Source: Idiomarina rhizosphaerae
Lineage (GTDB): Bacteria > Pseudomonadota > Gammaproteobacteria > Enterobacterales > Alteromonadaceae
Assembly (NCBI RefSeq): GCF_024159085.1
Contig: NZ_JAMZDE010000001.1
Span: 62,001-126,000, forward strand
Length of the DNA: 64,000 bases
Reading direction: 5' to 3'
Shown here: piece by piece, positions 54,727-63,859 of the stretch
How positions within the stretch are numbered: position 1 is the stretch's first letter
How the letters are laid out: each line of letters opens with the position of its first letter
The notes under the pieces: generated by a model
Told to the model about the DNA's origin: nothing
Database searches by the model: none
The model's input: only the letters and a program-made list of their open reading frames with translations
Position numbers and translations under genes: made by a program

Positions 54727-55808
54727 TCAGGCCAGCTACCTGTTTCGTCAGGACGAATAAGCGCGACGGAATACCAATAGTAACGAGACTCCGATGCGCT
54801 GGGTGACGTGCAATTGACGCGTGAGCGCCCAATGTTAACATCCTTTTCAAGCGTCACACTAAACTGAGTATCGCTTTCCCACTCAGGTTTTAAGACTGAA
54901 CCACCAGCAAAACACTGCAGCGCATCGGTACGCATATCGTCTAGTGTTTCGCCTTCTTCCAGCGTTACGCTAATCGTCGGTCTTGTATTATCATTTGCGA
55001 TTAAAGGCTCTTCCGGTTGGTAAGCACTTACCGGCATAGCCTTAGAGTTCAGCTTGGCCTTCAGGGTATTCAAATTCGCATAGATACCCGATGCCGGAAA
55101 GCGGGTAATAACAGTGTCTTCGCTCCATTTTGACCATGGCCCTGAGTGCTGAGCAAAGGCCAGAAAACCCCATTCATCCAGTAACGCCCGCAACTCGTTG
55201 TTGTACTCACCGTAAGGGTAGGCAAAATATTTCTGCTGTTCGCCTAAGTTTTCATCAATGACTTCTTGTGCGCTAATCACATCGTAATGCATACGTTCGC
55301 GCCACTCTTCATCGCTCTCATCTTCCTGCTTGCGAATAAGATGCGCGTGCGTCTGCCCGTGGTTAGCAATGGTAGCGCCGTTCTGCTGAATTTCTTTAAG
55401 CTCGTCCCAGCCCATGTAGTGGCCGCTGTGCTTACGTATAAGTTCAGGGTTAACGAACACCGTATAGGGCATTTCAAACTCTTCCAGAACCTCTACAGCG
55501 TTCTCATAGACGTTTTGATAGCCGTCGTCGAAGGTTATAACCACCGCTTTCTCAGGAAGCTCTTCGCCTTTTTCAATGGCATCACGAGCATCAGTAATAT
55601 CAATGACATTAAAGTTGTGGTCCTGCAGGTATTGCAGATGCTCACGGAAAGTCGCCGGATCAATTGAGGTTACCGCCGGAGTTGAGTCACTGACGTGGTG
55701 ATACTGCAGTACCACCACACTGTCGGCGCTGCCTGCCTGAGCTAATGGTGAGCACCCCAATAATAAGCCCGATGCAGCGCTCAGCGTCATTTTGTTCAAC
55801 ATCTTCAT
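54723..55808 (-). CDS. Polysaccharide deacetylase-family lipoprotein
   Basis: A 361-residue protein with a lipobox (MTLSAASGLLLGC) in its signal peptide. The NodB-type domain starts at VVVLQYHHVSDSTPAVTSIDPATFREHLQYL. VITFDDGYQNVYENAVEVLEEF carries the catalytic and metal aspartates, and GATIANHGQTHAHL the metal histidines. YFAYPYGEYNNELRALLDEWGF follows. A ~130-residue C-terminal part is strand-rich. It probably removes N-acetyl groups from a surface glycan, as in PgaB-like enzymes, but the substrate is unknown. Confidence 0.88.
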   Translation of the reverse strand: MKMLNKMTLSAASGLLLGCSPLAQAGSADSVVVLQYHHVSDSTPAVTSIDPATFREHLQYLQDHNFNVIDITDARDAIEKGEELPEKAVVITFDDGYQNVYENAVEVLEEFEMPYTVFVNPELIRKHSGHYMGWDELKEIQQNGATIANHGQTHAHLIRKQEDESDEEWRERMHYDVISAQEVIDENLGEQQKYFAYPYGEYNNELRALLDEWGFLAFAQHSGPWSKWSEDTVITRFPASGIYANLNTLKAKLNSKAMPVSAYQPEEPLIANDNTRPTISVTLEEGETLDDMRTDALQCFAGGSVLKPEWESDTQFSVTLEKDVNIGRSRVNCTSPSASESRYYWYSVALIRPDETGSWPD

Positions 55809-55865
55809 ACTGACTCCTGATAAAGTATATAAGCCGTCATTAACCGAGTTTACTTAAGGAAAGTT

Positions 55866-57188
55866 ATGCACAAGCTGTTTGGATTTTCATTGTCTGATCA
55901 CAGCCGCGTTTTTGCGATTGCCCTGCCAATGATCATTTCCAATATTGCTGCGCCACTTCTCGGTTTAGTCGATACCGCCATCATAGGTCATTTGCCGAAC
56001 GCTATCTACTTGTCGGCTGTTGCCATTGGCGCCATGGTAGTCAGTTTTATTTATCTGCTGGCGGTGTTTCTGCGCATGGCCACAACCGGTTATATAGCCC
56101 AGTCATACGGTGCCGATGACATACATGCTCAGCGCCAGCACTTCAATAACGGTATTGTTATTGCGTTGAGTTTGGGCGTCTTAATAGCGGTTGCCAGCCC
56201 TTTAATTAATGAATTAGCCATGTGGGTTATCGCCCCTTCAGCCGAGCTCGAAGGCTACGCCCGCGACTACATCGAAATACGCTTATGGTCGGCACCGGCT
56301 TCGTTGATTACGCTCGTCGCTCTGGGGGTATTATTAGGCCGACAAAATAGCCGCAAAGCCATGCTTCTGGTGATAATTACCAACGCCGTTAATGTGGTTA
56401 TGGACGTTATACTGATACTGGGCTTTGGACTGAATGTAAAAGGCGCCGCCTGGGCGTCGCTTAGTGCTGAGTGGGTTACCGCTATTGTCGGCTTCTACTG
56501 GACCGCCCGTGCGCTGGGCTGGCATTTGCACCACTGGCAGCTGAAGTTTCAGCAGCTGCGTCAGTTTTTAGGCGTTAACGGTAATATTTTTATACGCAGT
56601 CTGATACTGCAACTGTGTATGGCAACCATGACCGGCTACGCCACTCGCTACGGCAGTACCATGGTGGCGGTTAACGCCGTACTAATGCAGTTCCTAATGC
56701 TAATCTCTTTGGGGTTAGATGGCATTGCTTATTCTGTAGAAGCTTTAGCCGGCGAAGCTAAAGGTCAGAAGCGTTACGATAAAATCCGTTATTGGTGCAA
56801 AATTACTTTGCTCTGGTCGTCACTCTTTGCTGTGGTTTATGCGTTAGTTTTCGCCCTGGCCGGCAGTGCAATTATTCGCCTTATTACCGATATTCCCGAA
56901 ATTATCCGGGTTGCCGAAAACTACCTGCCATGGATAGTGGTGTTGCCACTTATCGCCCACTGGAGCTATTGGTTTGACGGTGTTTTCATTGGTTTATCGT
57001 TCAGCCGTGGTATGCGTAATACGATGATATTAAGCGCTTTAATTGGCTTTCTGCCTTTATGGTGGGCGGGATTGCCGCTGGAGAACCACGGGTTGTGGTT
57101 AGCTCTCAGCGGCTTTTTACTCATGCGTGGTATTACCCAGGCAATTTGGCTTAAATACTTTAGTTCGCCAGGTCATCCATCAGAATAA
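55866..57188 (+). CDS. MATE-family efflux transporter (DinF-like)
   Basis: A 440-residue protein with 12 membrane helices. IALPMIISNIAAPLLGLVDTAIIGHLP near the N-terminus, LIVITNAVNVVMDVILILGFGLNVKGAAWASLSAEW in the middle and the second-half repeat LISLGLDGIAYSVEALAGEAKG match the DinF subfamily. MATE pumps expel cationic drugs or bile-salt-like compounds by Na+ or H+ exchange. No SOS box was seen upstream, so the dinF name of relatives is not implied. The end overlaps the convergent DUF4397 gene by 29 bases. Confidence 0.9.
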   Translation: MHKLFGFSLSDHSRVFAIALPMIISNIAAPLLGLVDTAIIGHLPNAIYLSAVAIGAMVVSFIYLLAVFLRMATTGYIAQSYGADDIHAQRQHFNNGIVIALSLGVLIAVASPLINELAMWVIAPSAELEGYARDYIEIRLWSAPASLITLVALGVLLGRQNSRKAMLLVIITNAVNVVMDVILILGFGLNVKGAAWASLSAEWVTAIVGFYWTARALGWHLHHWQLKFQQLRQFLGVNGNIFIRSLILQLCMATMTGYATRYGSTMVAVNAVLMQFLMLISLGLDGIAYSVEALAGEAKGQKRYDKIRYWCKITLLWSSLFAVVYALVFALAGSAIIRLITDIPEIIRVAENYLPWIVVLPLIAHWSYWFDGVFIGLSFSRGMRNTMILSALIGFLPLWWAGLPLENHGLWLALSGFLLMRGITQAIWLKYFSSPGHPSE

Positions 57189-58545
57189 GCTGCGGAGGCA
57201 AGCCGCCACTGGTTGCATCAACGGCAACTGCCGTGTAGATACCACCGCCCTCTAAAGTCAGAACCGGCGTCTGGATAGCAATGTCCTGCGTACCTGTTGC
57301 GGTTACAGTAACCACGTAGTCACCCGGAGTTAACGGAACGTTGCCAGTGCTCACCAGGCCTTCTGCGTCAAACGCAATATCGGTAAAAGCAGCGTCTGCG
57401 CCACTAATATCATCGGTTTCAGTGACATAGATATCAACATTACCGGCACTTGGTGCTGCATGCACCAACTGTATTTTGGCTTCAGTCGCCACGCTGCGAC
57501 GTTCTTCGGTCAACACTTGCAAACCAATAGTGCTCAGTTCACCGACAGCATAAACTGAATAACTCATTGCGTTTTCTACTTCCAGAGGCAGATCCTCAAG
57601 CACTACGGGAGAACCTCCGGCAGCGGCAACATCAACACTGTATTCAGCGGCTTCCAGATTTAAGTAGTCTGTTGCACTTAAAAATGCCAGGTCTGCAATT
57701 TGAGGATCCGCAGCATCGTTTAATGTCACATCAACATTCGGTGCATCAGCTACGGCGTGCACAACACGAACATCCGCACCAGCGTCTGCATCATTAATTA
57801 AGGTGGTTGCCTCACCGTCGCTCACTTGCAGAGTGACGGGCGAATTTGCAGAGTTGGCAGCAACATTATTGGTTGCGGCAATAATGTAGTCACCGCCGTC
57901 GGCCAGGTTCACGGTTCCTGAGTCGAAAATTACAGCATCGTCACCCGCACCGGTTAAACGAATACGGTAGTCACCGGTTTCAACATCAACCTGACCACTG
58001 TCTTCCCCGTAAGCAAGCGTTAAAGTTGCTGAAGCACTGCTTAACTCAGCGTCCGGGGCTGTCAGATACACATCGACAGTCGGCGCACCATACGCAACAT
58101 GTACCACCTGAATACGGCTTTCACCGGCAGCCACTTCTGATACGGGATTGGATAAAATTAACGGTTCTAGTGATTCGTCAGCCAGCTGACCGGCGGCAAA
58201 AACTTCGTAGCGAGTATCTGCAGCAAAGGTTAAGGAAGCCGGACCAATAGCATTAACGGTACTGTCATCGGGTAAAATGCCCTGAACCGTAATGTCATAG
58301 TCACCAGCATCAACTTCCAGAACGCCGGAAGACGTGTGGTAAGGTACATTCTCTAATAATGCGGTCTCACCTGCTAAAACATTAACGTTGGGCGAATCGG
58401 CAGACGTGTGATGTACCCGTACAAAGCTTGATTCAGCTTCAGGAGGTGGTGTGTTAGTATCGTCATTGTCACTGTCGAACCAGTCACAACCTGTGATGAG
58501 AAAAAGCGATGTCGCTATGACACCCAGTTTTTTGATCCCTTGCAT
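57160..58545 (-). CDS. DUF4397-repeat lipoprotein
   Basis: A 461-residue lipoprotein (lipobox ATSLFLITGC) with four DUF4397 repeats of ~110 residues. The repeat starts are SFVRVHHTSADSPNVNVL, SRIQVVHVAYGAPTVDVYL, ADVRVVHAVADAPNVDVTL and AKIQLVHAAPSAGNVDIYV. Such proteins form a string of Ig-like domains at the cell surface and may mediate adhesion or substrate binding; no experimentally clear role is known. Low basic residue content and many Ala/Asp are typical of secreted marine proteins. Confidence 0.85.
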   Translation of the reverse strand: MQGIKKLGVIATSLFLITGCDWFDSDNDDTNTPPPEAESSFVRVHHTSADSPNVNVLAGETALLENVPYHTSSGVLEVDAGDYDITVQGILPDDSTVNAIGPASLTFAADTRYEVFAAGQLADESLEPLILSNPVSEVAAGESRIQVVHVAYGAPTVDVYLTAPDAELSSASATLTLAYGEDSGQVDVETGDYRIRLTGAGDDAVIFDSGTVNLADGGDYIIAATNNVAANSANSPVTLQVSDGEATTLINDADAGADVRVVHAVADAPNVDVTLNDAADPQIADLAFLSATDYLNLEAAEYSVDVAAAGGSPVVLEDLPLEVENAMSYSVYAVGELSTIGLQVLTEERRSVATEAKIQLVHAAPSAGNVDIYVTETDDISGADAAFTDIAFDAEGLVSTGNVPLTPGDYVVTVTATGTQDIAIQTPVLTLEGGGIYTAVAVDATSGGLPPQLILMDDLAN

Positions 58546-58660
58546 AATTTAAATCCTCGTATTGATTAGGCAAATATCGTTACGAGCATTATTTGTGCAA
58601 GGGATCACATATTTTTAACATCAAAAAATCGAAAGATACTAAGTTGTATAATCGAAAGGT

Positions 58661-59239
58661 CTAGTAGTAGGAGTGTTCTCCGGGCTCATGATCAGTGATA
58701 TCACGCACGCCTTTCACTTCTTCCGGGAAACGCTCAAGCAACTCTTTTTCAATGCCGTTTTTCAGGGTTACGTCAATCATGCTGCAACCATTACAGCCAC
58801 CGCCGAATTGCAAAATAGCAACGCCGTCATCCGTAATTTCTGACACCATCACCTGACCACCGTGGCTGGCCAGCTGGGGGTTAATCTCTGCCTGAATCAC
58901 ATATTCTACCCGCTCAATTAGCGGTGCGTCGTCAGCAACTTTACGCGCTTTGGCGTTCGGGGCTTTCAGAGTTAACTGAGATCCCATTTCCTGCTCTTCA
59001 AAATCAATAGCAGCGTCTTCTAAAAAAGGCGCACTGCCTGAATCCACTACGGCATCAAAGCCATTAAACGGCAGACGCTCGTCGTCCGGTTCGACCGAAT
59101 CTGGCGGGCAATAAGAAACACCACACTCTGCATTCGCCATACCGGGGTTCACCACAAACACACGAATACACGTGCCGTCGGGCTGATCGGCTAATAGCTT
59201 CTGAAAGTGGGACTGCGCTGCTTCTGAAATACGAATCAT
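58661..59239 (-). CDS. nfuA: Fe-S biogenesis protein NfuA
   Basis: 192 residues from the ATG at 59237-59239 (GAGG nine bases upstream). The N-terminal ~95 residues are a degenerate A-type scaffold ([20 protein letters not shown]). The C-terminal NifU-like domain ends with [30 protein letters not shown], the CxxC that binds [4Fe-4S]. It carries and delivers iron-sulfur clusters. It lies just downstream of comF and on the same strand. The family's second cysteine motif is not needed for this form. Confidence 0.95.
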   Translation of the reverse strand: MIRISEAAQSHFQKLLADQPDGTCIRVFVVNPGMANAECGVSYCPPDSVEPDDERLPFNGFDAVVDSGSAPFLEDAAIDFEEQEMGSQLTLKAPNAKARKVADDAPLIERVEYVIQAEINPQLASHGGQVMVSEITDDGVAILQFGGGCNGCSMIDVTLKNGIEKELLERFPEEVKGVRDITDHEPGEHSYY

Positions 59240-59310
59240 AAATACTGACCTCACGGCTTATACCTGAGTAAATTACTAGGGTATAGTGTAACCGAAACGC
59301 CCTGCAGTTT

Positions 59311-60000
59311 CTAGTCGTGCTGGTTATAGACAACCGCCCACGCATCCACCGCTCTAGCCCCTTTTTTGTAGAGCGCATCGGCTGCTGCCATCATAGTGGC
59401 GCCGGTACTCAGCACGTCGTCCACAACCGCTACCGTACAGCCACTAAAATCCTGCAAAGCCAGTTGGCTGCCCCGACTGTTCTCCCAGCGTAACGACTTT
59501 GATGCCATGTGCTGCATGGGCACCGCTCGTATTTTACGTAACCCACCCGCAATATAAGGTAACTCAAGAGCCACTGACACATGCCGCGCCAGTAATGCAG
59601 TCTGGTGGAAGCCTCTTTTACGCCAAGCTTGTTGCGTCATAGGCACTGCAACAACGCAGTCCGGCATTGCCTGTTCGCGGTAACAAAGGCGTAAATGAGC
59701 CGCTAACTGGTTTGCCAATAAAGATGCCAGTTCAGCTTTATGACGAAATTTAAACTGAGTAATAAGCTGCTGTACCTGAGGCTCCCAGCGCAATGCACCG
59801 TACCAGTAGCGGCAAGTTTTTTGCCCGGTCACTAAATGCTGTTCAATATCGGACAAATGCTGACAACAGCGCGGATACCAACGCGGTAGAGCTTCTTCGC
59901 AATAAGAGCAAAGGCTTGCGGCGGCCACCTTAGAATAACCGCAACTCCAGCAGGTACCCAGTTCAAAAGCATTGGCGAAACACTGTAAAAACGATAGCAT
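59311..60000 (-). CDS. comF: ComF-family phosphoribosyltransferase-like protein
   Basis: A 229-residue protein. A cysteine-rich N-terminus (CWSCGYSKVAAASLCSYCEEALPRW) forms a zinc ribbon, and the phosphoribosyltransferase part has VAVVDDVLSTGATMMAAADAL as PRPP loop. Further conserved are RHKAELASLLANQL and KRGFHQTALLARHVS. ComF is linked to natural DNA uptake; the biochemical reaction is not established. It is divergent from bioH, with 36 bases between start codons. Confidence 0.92.
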   Translation of the reverse strand: MLSFLQCFANAFELGTCWSCGYSKVAAASLCSYCEEALPRWYPRCCQHLSDIEQHLVTGQKTCRYWYGALRWEPQVQQLITQFKFRHKAELASLLANQLAAHLRLCYREQAMPDCVVAVPMTQQAWRKRGFHQTALLARHVSVALELPYIAGGLRKIRAVPMQHMASKSLRWENSRGSQLALQDFSGCTVAVVDDVLSTGATMMAAADALYKKGARAVDAWAVVYNQHD

Positions 60001-60036
60001 ACCACCCCTTAGTTAATAACTCGGACAGGTAGTATA

Positions 60037-60804
60037 GTGAGCCTTTCGGTAACGTGCTGTGGCACAGGACCCCCTATTGTTGTACTCCATGGCTGGGGAA
60101 TGAATTCAAGTATCTGGCAACCTGTGGTACCGGCATTAAGCGAGCACTTTCAGTTGTACTGCATCGACCTGCCCGGTTTTGGTGACTCTGTCTGGTCATC
60201 AGAAAATGACGTTTCACTGGAAAGTTTTGTAGAGCAAATTATGCCTGCCCTGCCGCCACGCTTTCATTTAATGGGATGGTCTTTAGGCGGGTTAATTGCC
60301 ACACAAATTGCACTGACGCATTCTGACCGGGTTATGTCCCTAACCACCGTTGCATCGTCACCGCACTTTGTGGAAAGCAACGACTGGGTGGGTATTAAGC
60401 CAACCATTCTGGAACAGTTTCAACAGCAACTGGACAGCAACTTTAAAAAAACCATTGAGCGGTTTTTAGCGATTCAGGCCATGGGCAGCGAGGACGCACG
60501 CGAACAGGTTAAGCAGGTAAAACAGCTGATATTTACCAAGCCAATGCCAGACCAGGGTGTGCTGAAACAGTCCTTGGCCATATTACAAACTGCAGATTTG
60601 CGCCAGCAACTACCAAACATTGAAGTTCCCTTTAACCGTTTTTACGGACGGCTGGACAGCCTGGTTCCGGAGCGCGCTATCGACGATATTTCCGCACTGG
60701 CGCCGGAGTCAAAAGCTGTGGTATTCACCAAAAGCGCACACGCCCCGTTTATTTCGGAGCCGGAGCGCTTTGTCAGCGAATTACTGAAGCTTGTTGAGAA
60801 CTAA
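60037..60804 (+). CDS. bioH: Pimeloyl-ACP methyl ester carboxylesterase BioH
   Basis: A 255-residue alpha/beta-hydrolase. [10 protein letters not shown] near the N-terminus, the nucleophile in [19 protein letters not shown], the aspartate in [10 protein letters not shown] and the histidine in [13 protein letters not shown] complete the triad and match BioH. It releases pimeloyl-ACP from its methyl ester in biotin synthesis. The start is GTG, with AGGT upstream. The bioH gene next to comF is typical. Confidence 0.93.
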   Translation: MSLSVTCCGTGPPIVVLHGWGMNSSIWQPVVPALSEHFQLYCIDLPGFGDSVWSSENDVSLESFVEQIMPALPPRFHLMGWSLGGLIATQIALTHSDRVMSLTTVASSPHFVESNDWVGIKPTILEQFQQQLDSNFKKTIERFLAIQAMGSEDAREQVKQVKQLIFTKPMPDQGVLKQSLAILQTADLRQQLPNIEVPFNRFYGRLDSLVPERAIDDISALAPESKAVVFTKSAHAPFISEPERFVSELLKLVEN

Positions 60805-60819
60805 GAGTTAAAAACCAAA

Positions 60820-61632
60820 CTAGCGCTGGCATTGGGTGCAGTACACCGTGCTGCGCTGACCCAGACGAATTTCTTTCAACCGGTTACTGCACACCATGCA
60901 AAGCTTACCGCCACGCCCGTAAACCTGAAGTTTCTGAGCGAAATAGCCTGGGTTACCGTCCACCTGAGTAAAATCTTTTAAGGTAGTACCACCCAGTTCA
61001 ATAGCACTTGCCAGAGTTTCTTTTATTATCGGCACCAGTTTCTGGTAGCGCACTTTACTGATTTTCCCGGCCGCCCGTTTCGGGTTGATACCCGCCTTAA
61101 ACAAGGCTTCGTTCGCGTAAATATTGCCAACACCCACGACCACTTTATTATCCATAAGAAAGGTTTTCACCGACTGCGAACGCCCGCGTGAGCGTTCAAA
61201 TAAATAGTCGATATTAAACGCGTCGGTTAACGGCTCAGGGCCAAGTTGGCTTAATAGTTCATGCCCGCTCACATCACCGTCACTGTAAAGCAAAGCACCA
61301 AAACGCCGCGGATCGTTCAAACGCAGGGTTTGGCCGTTATCGAACTCAATATCAATATGGTCATGTTTGTAGTGAGTTGTTTCGGCTGGAACCACGCGCA
61401 GCTTACCCGACATACCCAGGTGTAATATCAAACAGCCGTTATCCGTCTGTAACAACAAATATTTTGAGCGGCGGCTGACCGAACGCAGCACGTGCCCTTC
61501 GACCTGATGCACAGTTTCCGGAACCGGCCAGCGCAGGCGTTTATCGTGAACCTTAACCGACTTAATTGTGCGGCCTTCAATGTGTGGAGAAATGCCTAAA
61601 CGGCTGACTTCAACTTCGGGTAACTCTGGCAT
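60820..61632 (-). CDS. mutM: Formamidopyrimidine-DNA glycosylase MutM
   Basis: A 270-residue DNA repair enzyme. It starts (after Met) with [13 protein letters not shown], where Pro2 is the nucleophile and Glu3 essential. The helix-two-turn-helix ([18 protein letters not shown]) and the C-terminal zinc finger ([26 protein letters not shown]) are complete. It removes 8-oxoguanine and ring-opened purines. It is convergent with bioH. Confidence 0.97.
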   Translation of the reverse strand: MPELPEVEVSRLGISPHIEGRTIKSVKVHDKRLRWPVPETVHQVEGHVLRSVSRRSKYLLLQTDNGCLILHLGMSGKLRVVPAETTHYKHDHIDIEFDNGQTLRLNDPRRFGALLYSDGDVSGHELLSQLGPEPLTDAFNIDYLFERSRGRSQSVKTFLMDNKVVVGVGNIYANEALFKAGINPKRAAGKISKVRYQKLVPIIKETLASAIELGGTTLKDFTQVDGNPGYFAQKLQVYGRGGKLCMVCSNRLKEIRLGQRSTVYCTQCQR

Positions 61633-61647
61633 AAATCGATAACTTCC

Positions 61648-62154
61648 TTAATGACCCAGTAATTGACTGGCAGTAAATTCTATTACGCGGTAATTCTGCT
61701 GCTGATTCGGCAAACGGATCATCAACTCTGGCTCTGCATAAAGCTCAATACGCGCCTCTTCGCCCCCGACAAAACCAAAATAAATTTCCGTTATTAAATT
61801 TTCAGCTGGCTGTTCGGTTGGCGTCATGGTTAATGCCAACCAATTTTCAGCGACGCTAGCGGCCGCTTTTTCCGATAAGCGACATGGAGCCTGACATTGC
61901 CATTGTCCATCATTTAACGCTAACTTCAGCTGGTCAATTTGTATTGCTCTCAAGTTTCCGTCATTCGGTATCAGGCCAATGACTTCGCCCGATTCAGCCT
62001 CTTGCGCAATACCGTCATCCGCTTCCTCTTTAACCGGTGGAGCGACGTACCAGAACACCACCATGATAATTAATATCACGTAAACCAGAACGTTGTTCCA
62101 TGCTCTTCGGGTCATGGTCAGCCCAAATATTTTTCGCTTCTCATTCACTTTCAT
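61648..62154 (-). CDS. Uncharacterised single-TM protein upstream of mutM
   Basis: A 168-residue protein with one membrane helix (NNVLVYVILIIMVVFWYV, residues ~20-37) near the N-terminus, an acidic linker and a periplasmic domain containing WQCQAPCRLSEKAA with two cysteines. No known family is recognised. It is 15 bases before mutM on the same strand and probably shares its transcript. The start ATG has no strong ribosome binding site; a second ATG at codon 14 is possible. Function unknown. Confidence 0.65.
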   Translation of the reverse strand: MKVNEKRKIFGLTMTRRAWNNVLVYVILIIMVVFWYVAPPVKEEADDGIAQEAESGEVIGLIPNDGNLRAIQIDQLKLALNDGQWQCQAPCRLSEKAAASVAENWLALTMTPTEQPAENLITEIYFGFVGGEEARIELYAEPELMIRLPNQQQNYRVIEFTASQLLGH

Positions 62155-62272
62155 CGGCTTGCGCTCTTTGTGCTAAGGTTCGAATAGTTTTCTTGTTGCC
62201 GTACTCCTTGTTACTGGAGACAGAATACCCTATATTCTCGCGCGACAACAAAGTACGGAGCTTTATTGCATT

Positions 62273-62890
62273 ATGGTGCTATCTGATATTATCGACAAAG
62301 TTGCTGACCACGGCTACTGCATTATCGATAATTTCCTGCAGCCGCAGCGTTCGCAGGCTCTGTATCAATACGCTCAGCAATTACCCGCGCAATACTGGAA
62401 TCTGGCTGGTATCGGCCGCCAGCAAAACCAGACCATTAATACCATGGTTCGCAACGACCGTATTTACTGGTTAACTCCGGAAGAACCGCGTCATAAAGAC
62501 TACCTCAGCATTATGGATGAATTACGCCACGAATTTAACCGCGAGCTCTTTCTTGGCCTGTTCGATTACGAATGCCACCTGGCGCATTATCCTAAAGGCG
62601 CGTTTTATAAGAAGCACCTGGATGCGTTTAAGGGCAGAAGCAACCGAGTGCTCACAACGGTGTTTTACCTGAACCCTGAATGGCAGGAAACCGACGGCGG
62701 GCAATTGGTTATTTATGGCGACAAGGGACAGGTGCTGGAAACCGTACTGCCTAAACAAGGGCGTTTAGTGGTGTTTTTAAGCGACCGCTTTGTGCATGAA
62801 GTACAACGCTCGGAACGTGACCGCTTCAGCATTACCGGCTGGTTCCGTATTAATGCCAGCATCTCGGGCATTATTGACCCACCTCGATAA
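62273..62890 (+). CDS. 2-Oxoglutarate-Fe(II) oxygenase
   Basis: A 205-residue single-domain dioxygenase. The iron site is HLDAF (HxD; residues ~112-116) and the later histidine in DRFVHEVQRSERDRFSITGWFR, with arginine binding 2-oxoglutarate. TTVFYLNPEWQETDGGQLVIYG is a typical prolyl-4-hydroxylase-like core strand. It hydroxylates a protein or small molecule; members near EGL-9/PHD-type and PiuC-type exist in gammaproteobacteria, and the substrate is unknown. The start has no obvious ribosome binding site. Confidence 0.85.
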   Translation: MVLSDIIDKVADHGYCIIDNFLQPQRSQALYQYAQQLPAQYWNLAGIGRQQNQTINTMVRNDRIYWLTPEEPRHKDYLSIMDELRHEFNRELFLGLFDYECHLAHYPKGAFYKKHLDAFKGRSNRVLTTVFYLNPEWQETDGGQLVIYGDKGQVLETVLPKQGRLVVFLSDRFVHEVQRSERDRFSITGWFRINASISGIIDPPR

Positions 62891-62920
62891 ATAGAGGATT
62901 CCCCAGCTTTACAGAATTTA

Positions 62921-63625
62921 CTAGTAGCTATATTTAGCTTCGGCTTTCCCGCTTAGCTGGCTTTGCAAATTGCTTTGGTATTTGAAAATATCAAAGTTAC
63001 CTTTGAAAATTTCACCACGATTCGTCGTATATGATTTATCTAAAATTTCTTTAATATCAATTATATCTTTGAAGTTCTCTTGAGTAACGTCGTATTTCCC
63101 CCAGTATTGCCCTTTTCCGTCGTAACCCCTGTCATATTCCTGCCCTTTAATGAAAATATCAGGAACTTCCTTCGCTAACTCCAGAATCTCAGTATTTGAA
63201 TTGAGCTCAGATTCTAAGTACTCTTTTTCGTTTTCAGTTATATTGCCTGAAACCACAAGCTTATCGTCGCTATCAATAGAAAACCCCCAGTCTTTATTTG
63301 CTAATGAGGGATTGTCTTTCTGCAAGTTTGCCATAAAAATTTGGTATTCTTTCTGCATGCTTCTAAGTAGCTTGGGTAACTCACCGAAAGTAATGGTATT
63401 TGTCATTTTGTCAATTAAGGCTGATTCAGATTTATGAGCTTCGATAGTAAAAGGTCTGTCATAAGTTACCTGCTCATCTGACGAAATTTTCTGGTTTTTA
63501 TGATAAACGTCCTTATCCAGCCCCTTTTCTGCCTGACTTATTGGCTGTTCACTCACAGCAACCTTTAACTTTTCGTTGGCTAACTGAGTCACTGTCTGAG
63601 TTAATGCATTTCTATTAATTTCCAT
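62921..63625 (-). CDS. Uncharacterised protein, paralogue of the gene at the right edge
   Basis: A 234-residue, Lys/Glu/Asn-rich soluble protein, MEINRNALTQTVTQLANEKL onward. It has no signal peptide, membrane helix or recognised domain. It is AT-rich in comparison with the neighbouring housekeeping genes, which suggests later acquisition. It shares DVYHK with the gene transcribed away from it at 63860, at a comparable N-terminal place. Function unknown; the start has no clear ribosome binding site. Confidence 0.6.
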   Translation of the reverse strand: MEINRNALTQTVTQLANEKLKVAVSEQPISQAEKGLDKDVYHKNQKISSDEQVTYDRPFTIEAHKSESALIDKMTNTITFGELPKLLRSMQKEYQIFMANLQKDNPSLANKDWGFSIDSDDKLVVSGNITENEKEYLESELNSNTEILELAKEVPDIFIKGQEYDRGYDGKGQYWGKYDVTQENFKDIIDIKEILDKSYTTNRGEIFKGNFDIFKYQSNLQSQLSGKAEAKYSY

Positions 63626-63859
63626 AACAAAGCCTGCTTATAAGAAACTGCGATTTGATATATCAACTTGTTATCGGTGAAAGAGAAAAAACCTTGAGTT
63701 TTTAGTGATTTCTGAAGTTTCAAAGTTAAACGAAATTAGTCATGAGGCAAGCGAAATAAGGCTCTCGGACAACCGAAGGACATAAATTAACCAAGTTACT
63801 ACAGTTAAGAGATAACCTGCCGATAATCATAGAGTACAGGTGCAAGAAAGGGAAATGAT

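Noticed and set aside
55866-57188. SOS regulation of the dinF-like MATE gene
   Set aside because: No CTGT-N8-ACAG site was found in the short upstream region; relatives' names are not evidence for SOS control here.
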